Positions 52,347-60,659 of a stretch of DNA of 64,000 nucleotides are shown here, one piece after another. Origin of the DNA: Viridibacterium sediminicola (lineage in GTDB: Bacteria; Pseudomonadota; Gammaproteobacteria; Burkholderiales; Rhodocyclaceae). Every line of letters starts with the position of its first letter. The stretch's first letter is position 1. Position numbers and translations under genes: made by a program. The DNA lies in assembly GCF_039631295.1 (NCBI RefSeq), contig NZ_JBDIVE010000005.1, positions 233,298 through 297,297 on the forward strand, given 5' to 3'. The notes below the pieces were generated by a model that was given only the letters and a program-made list of their open reading frames with translations, did no database searches and was not told the origin of the DNA.

Positions 52347-53093
52347 TCAGGCCATGTACATGCCGCCATTGACGTGCAACGTGACGCCAGAAACGTAACT
52401 GGCCTCATTCGATGCAAGAAACACGACTGCTGCTGCAATTTCATCCGGATTACCCAGACGCCCCACGGCGATCTGCGTTTGCAGCGCATCGCGCTGCGCA
52501 TCCGGCAGGTCACGCGTCATGTCGGTATCGATGAAACCCGGCGCGACGCAATTGACGGTAATGTTACGGCTGCCCAGCTCGCGCGCCAGAGCACGCGTCA
52601 TGCCCGCCACGCCGGCCTTGGCCGCCGCGTAGTTGGCTTGACCGGGATTGCCGGCACTGCCCACCACCGAGGTGATATTGACGATGCGGCCGGTGCGCGC
52701 CTTCATCATGCCACGCATGACCAGACGCGACATGCGGAAGACGGCCTTGAGATTGGTGTCCATCACCGCATCCCACTCGTCGTCCTTCATGCGCAGCGCG
52801 ATATTGTCACGCGTGATGCCGGCGTTGTTGACGAGAATCGCGATGGTGCCGAATTCCGCTTCGATCTGCGCCACAGCTGCTTCGGCAGCGGCCGCATCGG
52901 TGACATTCAGCGCCAGGCCACGGCCCTTGACGCCGGCCTCGGCCAGGGCGGCGGAAATCGCCGCAGCGCCGGCTTCGGAGGTTGCCGTGCCGATCACCGT
53001 TGCGCCGGCCTTGCCCAGCTGCTGGGCGATGGCATTACCAATGCCGCGACTGGCACCGGTGACGAGGGCGACTTTTCCTTCAAGACTGAACAT
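52347..53093 (-). CDS. fabG: 3-oxoacyl-ACP reductase
   Basis: A 248-aa short-chain dehydrogenase using NADPH. Cofactor motif TGASRGIGNAIAQQLG, NNAGITRDNI, and catalytic Ser-Tyr-Lys in ITSVVGSAG and YAAAKAGVAG. GGAGG precedes the ATG. It lies between fabD and acpP; 119 bp separate it from acpP, enough for an extra acpP promoter. Confidence 0.96.
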   Translation of the reverse strand: MFSLEGKVALVTGASRGIGNAIAQQLGKAGATVIGTATSEAGAAAISAALAEAGVKGRGLALNVTDAAAAEAAVAQIEAEFGTIAILVNNAGITRDNIALRMKDDEWDAVMDTNLKAVFRMSRLVMRGMMKARTGRIVNITSVVGSAGNPGQANYAAAKAGVAGMTRALARELGSRNITVNCVAPGFIDTDMTRDLPDAQRDALQTQIAVGRLGNPDEIAAAVVFLASNEASYVSGVTLHVNGGMYMA

Positions 53094-53111
53094 TCGTTTT
53101 TCCTCCGGAAA

Positions 53112-54038
53112 TCAGGCTGTGAGCAGCTGTTGCAGGCTCGCGGCATCGACCACGGCCTCGACCGGCAGCGTGCTTTCGATGCGCTTGACCAGGCCGGCCA
53201 GCACCTTGCCGGGGCCGAATTCATAGACTGCCTCGATGCCGTCTGCCTGCAGCTGACGCACGGTTTCGATCCAGCGCACCGGGCTATACGCCTGACGCAC
53301 CAGCGCATCGCGAATTGCCGCCGGCTCGCTCAGGCAGGCCACGTCGACGTTATTGAGTACGGGAATCTGCGGCGCCGCCAGCGTCACCGTGGCCAGGCGT
53401 TCAGCCAGCTTGTCGGCGGCCGGCTTCATCAGTGCGCAATGGAACGGCGCGCTGACCGGCAGCGGCACGGCGCGCTTGGCGCCACGCGCCAGACAGCCCG
53501 CCATGGCGCGCTCGACAGCACCCTTGTGACCGGCAATCACGATCTGCACCGGCGAATTCAGATTGGCGGCGCTGACCACTTCGCCCTGCGCAGCTTCTTC
53601 ACAGGCGGCGAGCACGGATTGCGGATCCAGATTGAGGATCGCCGCCATGCCACCCACGCCAGCAGGCACCGCTTCCTGCATCACCTCAGCGCGGTAACGC
53701 ACCAGCTTCACCGCGTCGCTGAACTGCAGCACGCCCGCAGCCACCAGGGCCGAATACTCGCCCAGGCTGTGACCGGCAACGACGGCAGCCTGCGCGCCAC
53801 CCAGCGCCTGCCAGGCACGCCACACGGCGACCCCGGCGGTGAGCATCAGGGGCTGGGTGTTGACGGTCTGGTTGATCGCCTCGGCCGGACCTTCGGCAAG
53901 CATCTGCCACAGATCCTGCCCCAGCGCTTCACTGGCCTCGGCAAAGGTTTCACGAATCGCCGGCAGATCGCCGTAAGCGGCCATCATGCCGACCGATTGC
54001 GAACCCTGACCGGGAAATACCACTGCAATTTTTTTCAA
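53112..54038 (-). CDS. fabD: Malonyl-CoA:ACP transacylase
   Basis: A 308-aa transferase loading malonate on ACP. Motifs: AVVFPGQGSQSVGM and the catalytic Ser in VVAGHSLGEYSALVAAG; the active-site His is in VSAPFHCALM. TTG 54038 is chosen: GGAG lies 6 nt before it and the product begins MKKIAVVFPGQG, standard for FabD. Upstream frame overlaps fabH and lacks conserved sequence. Confidence 0.94.
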   Translation of the reverse strand: MKKIAVVFPGQGSQSVGMMAAYGDLPAIRETFAEASEALGQDLWQMLAEGPAEAINQTVNTQPLMLTAGVAVWRAWQALGGAQAAVVAGHSLGEYSALVAAGVLQFSDAVKLVRYRAEVMQEAVPAGVGGMAAILNLDPQSVLAACEEAAQGEVVSAANLNSPVQIVIAGHKGAVERAMAGCLARGAKRAVPLPVSAPFHCALMKPAADKLAERLATVTLAAPQIPVLNNVDVACLSEPAAIRDALVRQAYSPVRWIETVRQLQADGIEAVYEFGPGKVLAGLVKRIESTLPVEAVVDAASLQQLLTA

Positions 54039-54054
54039 GACAAACTCCGGACTA

Positions 54055-55020
54055 TCAGAATTTGAGGAGCGCTGCGCCCCAGGTAAAGCCGCCGCCGACA
54101 CCTTGCAGCAGCACGCTCTGGCCACGCTGAATGCGGCCCTCGCGCACCGCCTTGTCCAGCGCCAGCGGCACCGAAGCCGCCGAGGTATTGCCGTGCTGCG
54201 AGACGGTCACGATGACCTTCTCGTCCGGCACGCCCAGACGCTTGGCGGTGGCGTTCATGATGCGGATATTGGCCTGGTGCGGAATCAGCCAGTCAAGCTC
54301 GGCGACGCTCATATTGGCAGCGGCGAGCACTTCCTGCGCCACATCGCCCAGCACGCGGACCGCCAGTTTGAACACCGCCTGACCATCCATGCGCAGGAAG
54401 GGCGAACCGATGATGGCGCCGGCTGTAATCGTGCCCGAGGCATTGAGAATCGGTTGCTGCGAGCCATCGGCATGCAAGGCGGTGGCGAGGATGCCCGGCT
54501 GGTTATCGGCCACCAGCACCACGGCGCCGGCGCCATCACCAAACAGCACACAGGTGCCGCGATCCTGCCAATCAACGATGCGCGACAGGGTTTCGGCGCC
54601 AATCACCAGGGCGCGCTTGTGGCTGCCGCTCTTGATGAATTTGTCGGCAATCGTCAGCGCGTAAGCAAAGCCGCTGCACACTGCCTGCACATCGAAGGCC
54701 ACCGCACCAGCGGCAACGCCCAGCGCGTTCTGCACGATGCAGGCCGTGCTCGGGAAAATCATGTCCGGCGTCGTCGTCGCAACGATCAGCAGATCGATGT
54801 CAGCCGCCGCAACACCCGCCATATCCAGTGCATTGCGCGCCGCCGCCACAGCCAGATCGCTGGTCTTGAGGCCTTCCTCGGAGAGATGACGCGCGCGGAT
54901 GCCGGTACGCTCGGCAATCCACTCGTCAGAGGTGTCGATGCCACGGGCAATGAGATCGTGATTCGTGACGGGCGCGCCGGGCAAATAGCCGCCGGTGCCC
55001 GCAATACGGGAAAAAATCAT
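54055..55020 (-). CDS. fabH: 3-oxoacyl-ACP synthase III (KAS III)
   Basis: A 321-aa enzyme that starts fatty-acid synthesis from acetyl-CoA and malonyl-ACP. Catalytic Cys in AVCSGFAYALTIAD, His in WLIPHQANIRIMNATA and Asn in GNTSAASVPLAL. Starts with MIFSRIAGTGGYLPG. It overlaps plsX by 4 bp. Confidence 0.96.
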   Translation of the reverse strand: MIFSRIAGTGGYLPGAPVTNHDLIARGIDTSDEWIAERTGIRARHLSEEGLKTSDLAVAAARNALDMAGVAAADIDLLIVATTTPDMIFPSTACIVQNALGVAAGAVAFDVQAVCSGFAYALTIADKFIKSGSHKRALVIGAETLSRIVDWQDRGTCVLFGDGAGAVVLVADNQPGILATALHADGSQQPILNASGTITAGAIIGSPFLRMDGQAVFKLAVRVLGDVAQEVLAAANMSVAELDWLIPHQANIRIMNATAKRLGVPDEKVIVTVSQHGNTSAASVPLALDKAVREGRIQRGQSVLLQGVGGGFTWGAALLKF

Positions 55021-56081
55021 GCTGTACGAAGTGCCTGAGTGGCGGCCTGGAGCACTTGTGGCTCAGGCGCGTGGGTCTTGGTGTATTCGATCATGCGCCG
55101 CTCGATGCGCTCGATGAGGCGATTACGCGCCGCCTCGGCACTGCGGCGCAGCGCCTGACCGAAAGCGAAGATATCAGCCGAACCGTGACTCTTGACGACC
55201 ACGCCGCGCAGCCCCAACAGCACCGCGCCATTGTATCGACGGTGGTCAGCACGGCGACGGAAGCGCTTGATGATCGGCAGCGCCGGCAAGGCGCACAGAC
55301 GGGTCAGCCAGTTGCGCTGGAATTCTTCTTTAAGGAAGCTGGCCAGCATGGTGCCCAGCCCTTCGGAAGCCTTGAGCGCCACATTGCCGACGAAGCCATC
55401 GCAGACGATGACATCGCAAACACCCTTGTAGATGCTGTTGCCCTCGATATTGCCAATGAAGTTCAAGCCGCTGCCGCGCAAGAGTTCAGCAGCCTGCTTG
55501 ACGATCTCGTTGCCCTTGATCTCTTCTTCACCGATATTGAGCAGACCCACTTCGGGCCGCTCGCGGTGTTCCAGAGCCTCGACCAGCATGGCACCCATGA
55601 TGCCGAACTGCAGCAGATGTTCGGGCGTGCAATCGACATTGGCGCCCAGGTCCAGCATATAGGTCGAATTCTTGGCGGTCGGCAGGCTCTGCACGATGGC
55701 CGGCCGGTCGATGCCGGGCAAGGTCTTGAGCACGAAGCGCGACACCGCCATCAGCGCGCCGGTATTGCCGGCCGAGATACAGGCTTGCGCCTCGCCACGC
55801 TTGACGAGATCAATCGCCACGCGCATCGAAGAATCTTTTTTCACGCGCATGGCGATGGCTGGCGCCTCGTCCATGCTGATCACTTCACTGGCATGCTGGA
55901 TTCTGACGCGCGCACCGAAGCTTGCCAGCTCGCTCGCGATGGCGCCCGTGAAAATCTCGGGCAGGCCAACGAGCACCAGCTTGACATCGGGGTCCGCGCG
56001 CAGAAACTCGCAGGCAGCCGGTAGCGTCACCGACGGGCCATGATCACCGCCCATGCAGTCAATTGCGATTGTGACGTCCAT
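55017..56081 (-). CDS. plsX: Phosphate acyltransferase PlsX
   Basis: A 354-aa enzyme converting acyl-ACP to acyl-phosphate for phospholipid synthesis. Conserved IAIDCMGGDHGP, ACISAGNTGALMAVSRF, NIGEEEIKGNE and CDGFVGNVALKASEG. It sits between rpmF and fabH, the standard order rpmF-plsX-fabH. Confidence 0.96.
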   Translation of the reverse strand: MDVTIAIDCMGGDHGPSVTLPAACEFLRADPDVKLVLVGLPEIFTGAIASELASFGARVRIQHASEVISMDEAPAIAMRVKKDSSMRVAIDLVKRGEAQACISAGNTGALMAVSRFVLKTLPGIDRPAIVQSLPTAKNSTYMLDLGANVDCTPEHLLQFGIMGAMLVEALEHRERPEVGLLNIGEEEIKGNEIVKQAAELLRGSGLNFIGNIEGNSIYKGVCDVIVCDGFVGNVALKASEGLGTMLASFLKEEFQRNWLTRLCALPALPIIKRFRRRADHRRYNGAVLLGLRGVVVKSHGSADIFAFGQALRRSAEAARNRLIERIERRMIEYTKTHAPEPQVLQAATQALRTA

Positions 56082-56163
56082 TACGCCCCGCGGCGGATCG
56101 CTGAATCAGGAAGAAGCAGAATGCGTCCGGCAGCCAGCGGCTGCCAGACAATAGCGGAGCGGA

Positions 56164-56343
56164 TTACTCGCCCTTGGCCTTGAGGACCTTCTTGCCCTTG
56201 TAGTAGCCCGAGGGCGAAATGTGGTGACGCAGGTGGGCTTCACCCGTGGTCGGCTCGACAGCCAGTGCCGGCGCGGTCAGGAAGTCGTGTGCGCGATGCA
56301 TGCCACGCTTGGACGGGGATTTCTTGTTCTGTTGGACAGCCAT
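56164..56343 (-). CDS. rpmF: 50S ribosomal protein L32
   Basis: A 59-aa basic protein: MAVQQNKKSPSKRGMHRAHD at the start, then HLRHHISPSGYYKGKKVLK near the end, the bL32 pattern. The four-Cys zinc ribbon of some L32 proteins is absent, as in many Proteobacteria. It lies between the DUF177 gene and plsX in the conserved order. Confidence 0.95.
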   Translation of the reverse strand: MAVQQNKKSPSKRGMHRAHDFLTAPALAVEPTTGEAHLRHHISPSGYYKGKKVLKAKGE

Positions 56344-56454
56344 TTTCTACTCCTGAAAACTCATGCGCCGATCAGTACGGACGCATCAATGATGTGACAA
56401 CCGGTATGTAAAACTGTTCGGGCGCTCGGCGCCTTGACAGACACCAAGCCGTCC

Positions 56455-56988
56455 TCAACTTTTCTGCAACTTGCCCAGCGCCGCAAAAGGCGAAGCCGGA
56501 CCTTCCAGCCATTCCCCCGTCGGCACACTGCATTCCTCGTGCATCGGAGACAGCGGCAGGGAGAGCAAGAGCTCATCTTCCACCAACTCCAGTACATCCA
56601 GATTACGGCTGGCGTGAATCGGGTCGAAATCATCCTCTTCCCGATAATCCTCGTCATAGACCGTCAGCTCATCGTCCGGCAGGTCTTCACCTTCCGGCAC
56701 CAACAGCAGACGGCTTTGCGAATCCAGCTGGCAAGCCACATCGCCCAGGCAGCGCTGACACGTCAGCACAACTTCGCCCGAGAGCTGCAGGACGATGAAG
56801 GCCTTGCCGCCCTGCATGCGTCCTTCCAGACGATAATACAAAGGCAAGTCACGTCCAGCGGGGCGAAGATCCTTCTCCAGCCGGGCAAAACTTGCTGCGG
56901 GCAACTCACCGTCAAGCGTATCGCCCCGACGCGCAAATTCGAACGGGTCGGAAATTCTGAGGTCAGGACGAGGCTTGTGGTGCGGCAT
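56455..56988 (-). CDS. yceD: DUF177 (YceD) protein, large-subunit rRNA accumulation factor
   Basis: A 177-aa acidic protein with DPFEFARRGDTLDGELP, a CQRCLGDVAC metal-like motif and YDEDYREEDDFDPIHASRNLDVLELVEDELLL in parts. YceD proteins support 23S rRNA accumulation and always precede rpmF. No ribosome site precedes ATG 56988, and a good promoter ends only about 10 bp upstream, so translation may be leaderless. Confidence 0.9.
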   Translation of the reverse strand: MPHHKPRPDLRISDPFEFARRGDTLDGELPAASFARLEKDLRPAGRDLPLYYRLEGRMQGGKAFIVLQLSGEVVLTCQRCLGDVACQLDSQSRLLLVPEGEDLPDDELTVYDEDYREEDDFDPIHASRNLDVLELVEDELLLSLPLSPMHEECSVPTGEWLEGPASPFAALGKLQKS

Positions 56989-56997
56989 AAACGGTCA

Positions 56998-57026
56998 ATG
57001 ATATTATCTTGGCCCTTCCCTGTCAA
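56998..57026 (-). promoter_or_regulatory. Sigma-70 promoter of the yceD-rpmF-plsX-fab operon
   Basis: On the minus strand TTGACA (57021-57026) and TATCAT (56998-57003) are separated by exactly 17 bp. The expected start point is about 56991, only about 3 nt before the yceD ATG. It lies in the 59-bp gap shared with the divergent maf gene. Confidence 0.65.
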
Positions 57027-57047
57027 AGCCCGTTGCGCTTGCCCTTG

Positions 57048-57638
57048 ATGTCACGGCTCGTTCTCGCCTCAACTTCCGCCTACCGCAAGCAGCTCCTGGA
57101 GCGCCTCGGCCTGCCTTTTGCCACCGCACGTCCCGACGTGGACGAAAGCCCACTGGGCGACGAGAGCCCGACGGCCACCGCCGAACGCCTCGCCTACGCC
57201 AAGGCCCGCGCGGTGTCGGTACGCTACCCGGGCGCGCTGATCATCGGCAGCGATCAAGTCGCCTATTGCGATACCGAGCGCGGCCAGGAACGCTTCGGCA
57301 AACCCGGCACGGTCGAACGCGCCATCGCCCAGCTGCAAGCCATGCGCGGACGCTCGGTGTTCTTCCACACCGCGCTGTGCCTCTACGACACCCGCGACGG
57401 CAGCCACCAGCTTGAAGCGGTGAGCACCGAAGCGCGCTTCCGCGAACTGAGCGATGCTGAAATCAGCCGCTACGTGATGCGCGAGATGCCGCTCGATTGC
57501 GCCGGCAGCGCCAAGTCCGAGGGGCTGGGCATCAGCCTGCTCGAATACATGCGCGGCGACGACCCCAACGCCCTGATCGGCCTGCCGCTGATCGCCCTGT
57601 GCCGCATGCTGCGTCAAGCTGGCGTGAACGTCCTGTGA
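57048..57638 (+). CDS. maf: Maf-family nucleotide pyrophosphatase (YceF type, 7-methyl-GTP)
   Basis: A 196-aa house-cleaning enzyme. Motifs RLVLASTSAYRKQLLERLG, DESPLGDESPTATAERLAYAKA, IIGSDQVAYCD and GKPGTVERAIAQLQAMRG fit the YceF branch (m7GTP hydrolysis). ATG 57048 gives the normal N-terminus. Divergent from yceD, and followed 11 bp later by the methyltransferase gene. Confidence 0.93.
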   Translation: MSRLVLASTSAYRKQLLERLGLPFATARPDVDESPLGDESPTATAERLAYAKARAVSVRYPGALIIGSDQVAYCDTERGQERFGKPGTVERAIAQLQAMRGRSVFFHTALCLYDTRDGSHQLEAVSTEARFRELSDAEISRYVMREMPLDCAGSAKSEGLGISLLEYMRGDDPNALIGLPLIALCRMLRQAGVNVL

Positions 57639-57649
57639 GCGGCGGAAAA

Positions 57650-58402
57650 ATGGCGAGCGGCACTTTATACCTGATTCCGGTCGGGCTCGGCCCCGGCGAT
57701 CACGCCGTGACGCATCCGCCCGAGGTGCTGCGCATCCTGCACGGCATCAACAGCTTCATCGTCGAGCGCGCCAAAACCGCACGCGCCGACATCAAGCGCC
57801 TGGGCCACCCGGCAGCGATCCAGAGCCTGGACATCCATGAGCTGCCCGAGAATCCCGACACGCGCTGGCTCGACGAGCGCCTCAAACCGATGCTCGACGG
57901 CCTCTCCATCGGCCTGATGTCGGAGGCCGGCTGTCCAGCCGTCGCCGACCCCGGCGCCCTGGTCGTGCGGCGTGCGCATCAGCTGGGGATTCGCGTCGCG
58001 CCCCTGGTCGGCCCCTCCTCGCTGCTGCTGGCGCTGATGGGCTCGGGCCTCAATGGCCAGAGTTTCGCCTTCCACGGCTATCTGCCGGTGCATTCAAATG
58101 AGCGTACCCAGGCCATCCAAAACCTGGAAGCCGAATCGACGCGCCAGCAGCGCACCCAGCTATTCATCGAAACGCCCTATCGCAACAGTGCCATGTTTGA
58201 CAGCCTGCTTGCCCAGTGCGGGCCGGAGACCCTGCTCTGCGTGGCGCGCGCGCTGAGCACGGCAGACGAGCTGATCGCCACACGCAGCATTGCACAATGG
58301 CGCAGCGCCCCGCGCCCCGATCTGGAGCGCCAGCCAACGATCTTCCTGCTGCTGGCTGCTGGCGCCGCCCCCCGCCCGACACAGCAGTCACGCCGCCGCT
58401 GA
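57650..58402 (+). CDS. Tetrapyrrole-methylase-fold SAM methyltransferase (RsmI-related)
   Basis: A 250-aa protein with LYLIPVGLGPGDHAVTHPPE, LMSEAGCPAVADPGALVVRRA, PLVGPSSLLLALMGSGLNGQ and FIETPYRNSAMFDSLL. These are the motifs of the RsmI family (2'-O-methylation of 16S rRNA C1402), but it is shorter than RsmI and belongs to a paralogue group often found after maf, so the target is unsure. A GTG start at 57635 overlapping the maf stop is possible; ATG 57650 is preferred. Confidence 0.85.
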   Translation: MASGTLYLIPVGLGPGDHAVTHPPEVLRILHGINSFIVERAKTARADIKRLGHPAAIQSLDIHELPENPDTRWLDERLKPMLDGLSIGLMSEAGCPAVADPGALVVRRAHQLGIRVAPLVGPSSLLLALMGSGLNGQSFAFHGYLPVHSNERTQAIQNLEAESTRQQRTQLFIETPYRNSAMFDSLLAQCGPETLLCVARALSTADELIATRSIAQWRSAPRPDLERQPTIFLLLAAGAAPRPTQQSRRR

Positions 58403-58505
58403 GTCGCCAAGCGGGCAGCTTGCCCGGGGGCGCCACACAGGCGCACACTGGTGCAGTTTTCGCTTGATCCGGCTACGCACATGTCACACGCGAAGAGGTG
58501 CTGCG

Positions 58506-59273
58506 ATGGCTTTGCCTGACTCACTTGAAGCAGTCCTGATCGACCTTGCCGGCGTCCTGCACATTGGCGACGAGGCGATCCCCGGCGCTGTGGCGGCCCT
58601 GCAGCGCCTGCGCGACAGCGGCCTGGCGCTGCGCTTTCTGACCAACACCACGCGCACGCCACGTGGCCGCATCGTCGAATCCCTCCAGCAGATGGGTTTT
58701 GCCATCGAGGCGCATGAAGTGCTCACCGCCGCGCTGGCCACGCGCGCCCTGGTCGAAGCGCGTGGCTTGCGCCCGCACTATCTGATTCATCCGGACATCC
58801 GCATCGACATGGGCCTCGACGCCGCCACGCCGAACGCTGTGGTGCTCGGCGATGCCGGCCCCTGCTTCGATTTTGCCTCGCTCAACCACGCGTTCCGCCT
58901 GCTAATGCAAGGCCTGCCGCTGATCGCCATGGCGCGCAATCGCTATTTCAAGGAGAGCGACGGCATGAGTCTGGACATGGGCGCCTTTGTCAGCGCGCTC
59001 GAATACAGCGCCGGCGTTAAGGCCGAGATCGTCGGCAAACCCGCACGCAGCTATTTCGATGCCGCACTGCAGGACATTGGCATCGGCGCCGACAAGGCCG
59101 TGATGATCGGCGATGATCTGCTCGACGACCTCGGTGGCGCGAAGAATGCGGGCATTGCCGGCATCCTGGTACGCACCGGCAAATACCGGCCGAGCGATGA
59201 GACGCACCCCGAGTTCGCGCCCGATCTGATCTGCGCCGACTTCGCGGCGGCCGTCGAGCAGCTGCTGGCCTGA
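58506..59273 (+). CDS. HAD-superfamily hydrolase, subfamily IIA (LHPP/TIGR01458-like)
   Basis: A 255-aa phosphatase. Motif I is VLIDLAGVLHIGD (nucleophile Asp; second position is Ala in place of Asp, as LHPP-type proteins also lack the canonical DxD), motif II LTNTTRTPRGR, motif III Lys in IVGKPARSYFDAAL, motif IV MIGDDLLDDLGGAKNAG. Substrate unknown; phospholysine/phosphohistidine or pyrophosphate are known for relatives. GAGGTG precedes the ATG. Confidence 0.85.
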   Translation: MALPDSLEAVLIDLAGVLHIGDEAIPGAVAALQRLRDSGLALRFLTNTTRTPRGRIVESLQQMGFAIEAHEVLTAALATRALVEARGLRPHYLIHPDIRIDMGLDAATPNAVVLGDAGPCFDFASLNHAFRLLMQGLPLIAMARNRYFKESDGMSLDMGAFVSALEYSAGVKAEIVGKPARSYFDAALQDIGIGADKAVMIGDDLLDDLGGAKNAGIAGILVRTGKYRPSDETHPEFAPDLICADFAAAVEQLLA

Positions 59274-59350
59274 ACAAAGCGCACGCAAAGCTCAAGAAAG
59301 CGGGCTTTGCAGTCGATAACAGCAAAGCCTACGTTTAATTGAGCTCGCCC

Positions 59351-60520
59351 ATGCGCACCATGCTTTACCTCGTTGTCGCCCTCAGTTTGTCGAGCATTGC
59401 TGCGCTGTGCGGCTTCTTTGATTTGCCACTCGCCGCTGCCGGCCTCAGTATCGCCGCCGCCGTCGCTTGGCTGCTCGCCCTGCAACAACAACACGGTGCC
59501 AAGCGCCGCGCCGAAGCCGAGCTGGAACAGGCACGCAACACGCTCGAACAGCACAGCGCCAATCGCAGCAAGAATGCCGAGATCCTCAACAAGCTGGTTG
59601 CCGAACACTTCCAGGCCACCGACAGCGATCTCGAACAACTGCGCGGCGTGATCGCCAACGCAGCCGAGAACCTCGGCGGCAGCGTCACCGGCCTGCAATG
59701 CGAATCGAGCAATCAGCAAGCCCTGCTGCAACACCTGGTCGAAGAACTGCTGACGCGCACCCACGACACCGCGCCGCAGGAACAGGCCGCCAGCATCCAG
59801 CGCTATGCGCAGGAGACGCGCGACATCGTTGACCGCCTGATCGATACGATCAGCGCCGTGCGCAGCTCCAGCATCAGCATGAACAGCGACTTCAAGACGA
59901 TTGCCGAGCGCGTCGGCGAAGTCGCCAAGATGCTCGACGACATCGCCGAGATCACTTCGCAGACCAATCTGCTGGCGCTCAATGCCGCTATCGAGGCCGC
60001 GCGCGCAGGCGAAGCCGGCCGTGGTTTTGCGGTCGTCGCCGACGAGGTACGCAAGCTCTCGCAGCGCACCGACCACTTCAGCGACAACATCCGCCAGCGC
60101 ATTGCCGAGATCGAACAAGCCGTTGCCCAGCTTGGCAATGGAGTCAGCGGTCTGGTCAGTGCCGACAGCTCGCAGGCCGACCATTCGCGTCAATCGATGG
60201 CCAGCATCTGGCAGACCATGCAGGAACTCAACACCCGCATCATGAGGCGCTCGACCGATATCGACGACATCTCCGAGCGCATCCAGGCGCACGTACATAC
60301 CGGCGTGGTGTCACTGCAGTTTGAAGACATCTCGCGCCAACTGATCGAACACATCCGCAAACGCGCTGAACTGCTGCGCAGCGCCACCGACAAGATCGGC
60401 CAGGCCTGGTCGGCCGACATCGCGCTCGACGCTGAAGACATCCGCCGCAGCTTTGAAGCCGTGGCGCACAAGTCGGTCAAGCAGGAGAGCCTGAACAGCG
60501 GTACGGTCGATCTGTTTTGA
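59351..60520 (+). CDS. Methyl-accepting chemotaxis protein-like signalling protein without sensor domain
   Basis: A 389-aa protein: two short N-terminal membrane helices (LYLVVALSLSSIAALCGFF; AGLSIAAAVAWLLAL), no periplasmic ligand domain, coiled coil, then the MCP signalling tip EITSQTNLLALNAAIEAARA...GFAVVADEVRKLSQRT near residues 205-245. The tail has VVSLQFEDISRQLIEHI and ends NSGTVDLF, a pattern seen in a group of MCP-like proteins that resembles CheZ-type LQFQD segments. Start could be TTG 59339; ATG 59351 is preferred. Likely senses an internal or membrane signal. No che genes nearby. Confidence 0.85.
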   Translation: MRTMLYLVVALSLSSIAALCGFFDLPLAAAGLSIAAAVAWLLALQQQHGAKRRAEAELEQARNTLEQHSANRSKNAEILNKLVAEHFQATDSDLEQLRGVIANAAENLGGSVTGLQCESSNQQALLQHLVEELLTRTHDTAPQEQAASIQRYAQETRDIVDRLIDTISAVRSSSISMNSDFKTIAERVGEVAKMLDDIAEITSQTNLLALNAAIEAARAGEAGRGFAVVADEVRKLSQRTDHFSDNIRQRIAEIEQAVAQLGNGVSGLVSADSSQADHSRQSMASIWQTMQELNTRIMRRSTDIDDISERIQAHVHTGVVSLQFEDISRQLIEHIRKRAELLRSATDKIGQAWSADIALDAEDIRRSFEAVAHKSVKQESLNSGTVDLF

Positions 60521-60659
60521 GCCGTAGTGCGCTCGCCCCCAGCGCGAGCGCACACATCCTGTTACACAAATCCTTGCAACCTCTCCCCACGCAAACAAGC
60601 CAAAGCAGTCTCCCACCCGCTGCCTGACGCCTCCCGGCGCCACCCGAAGTTTGAACACC

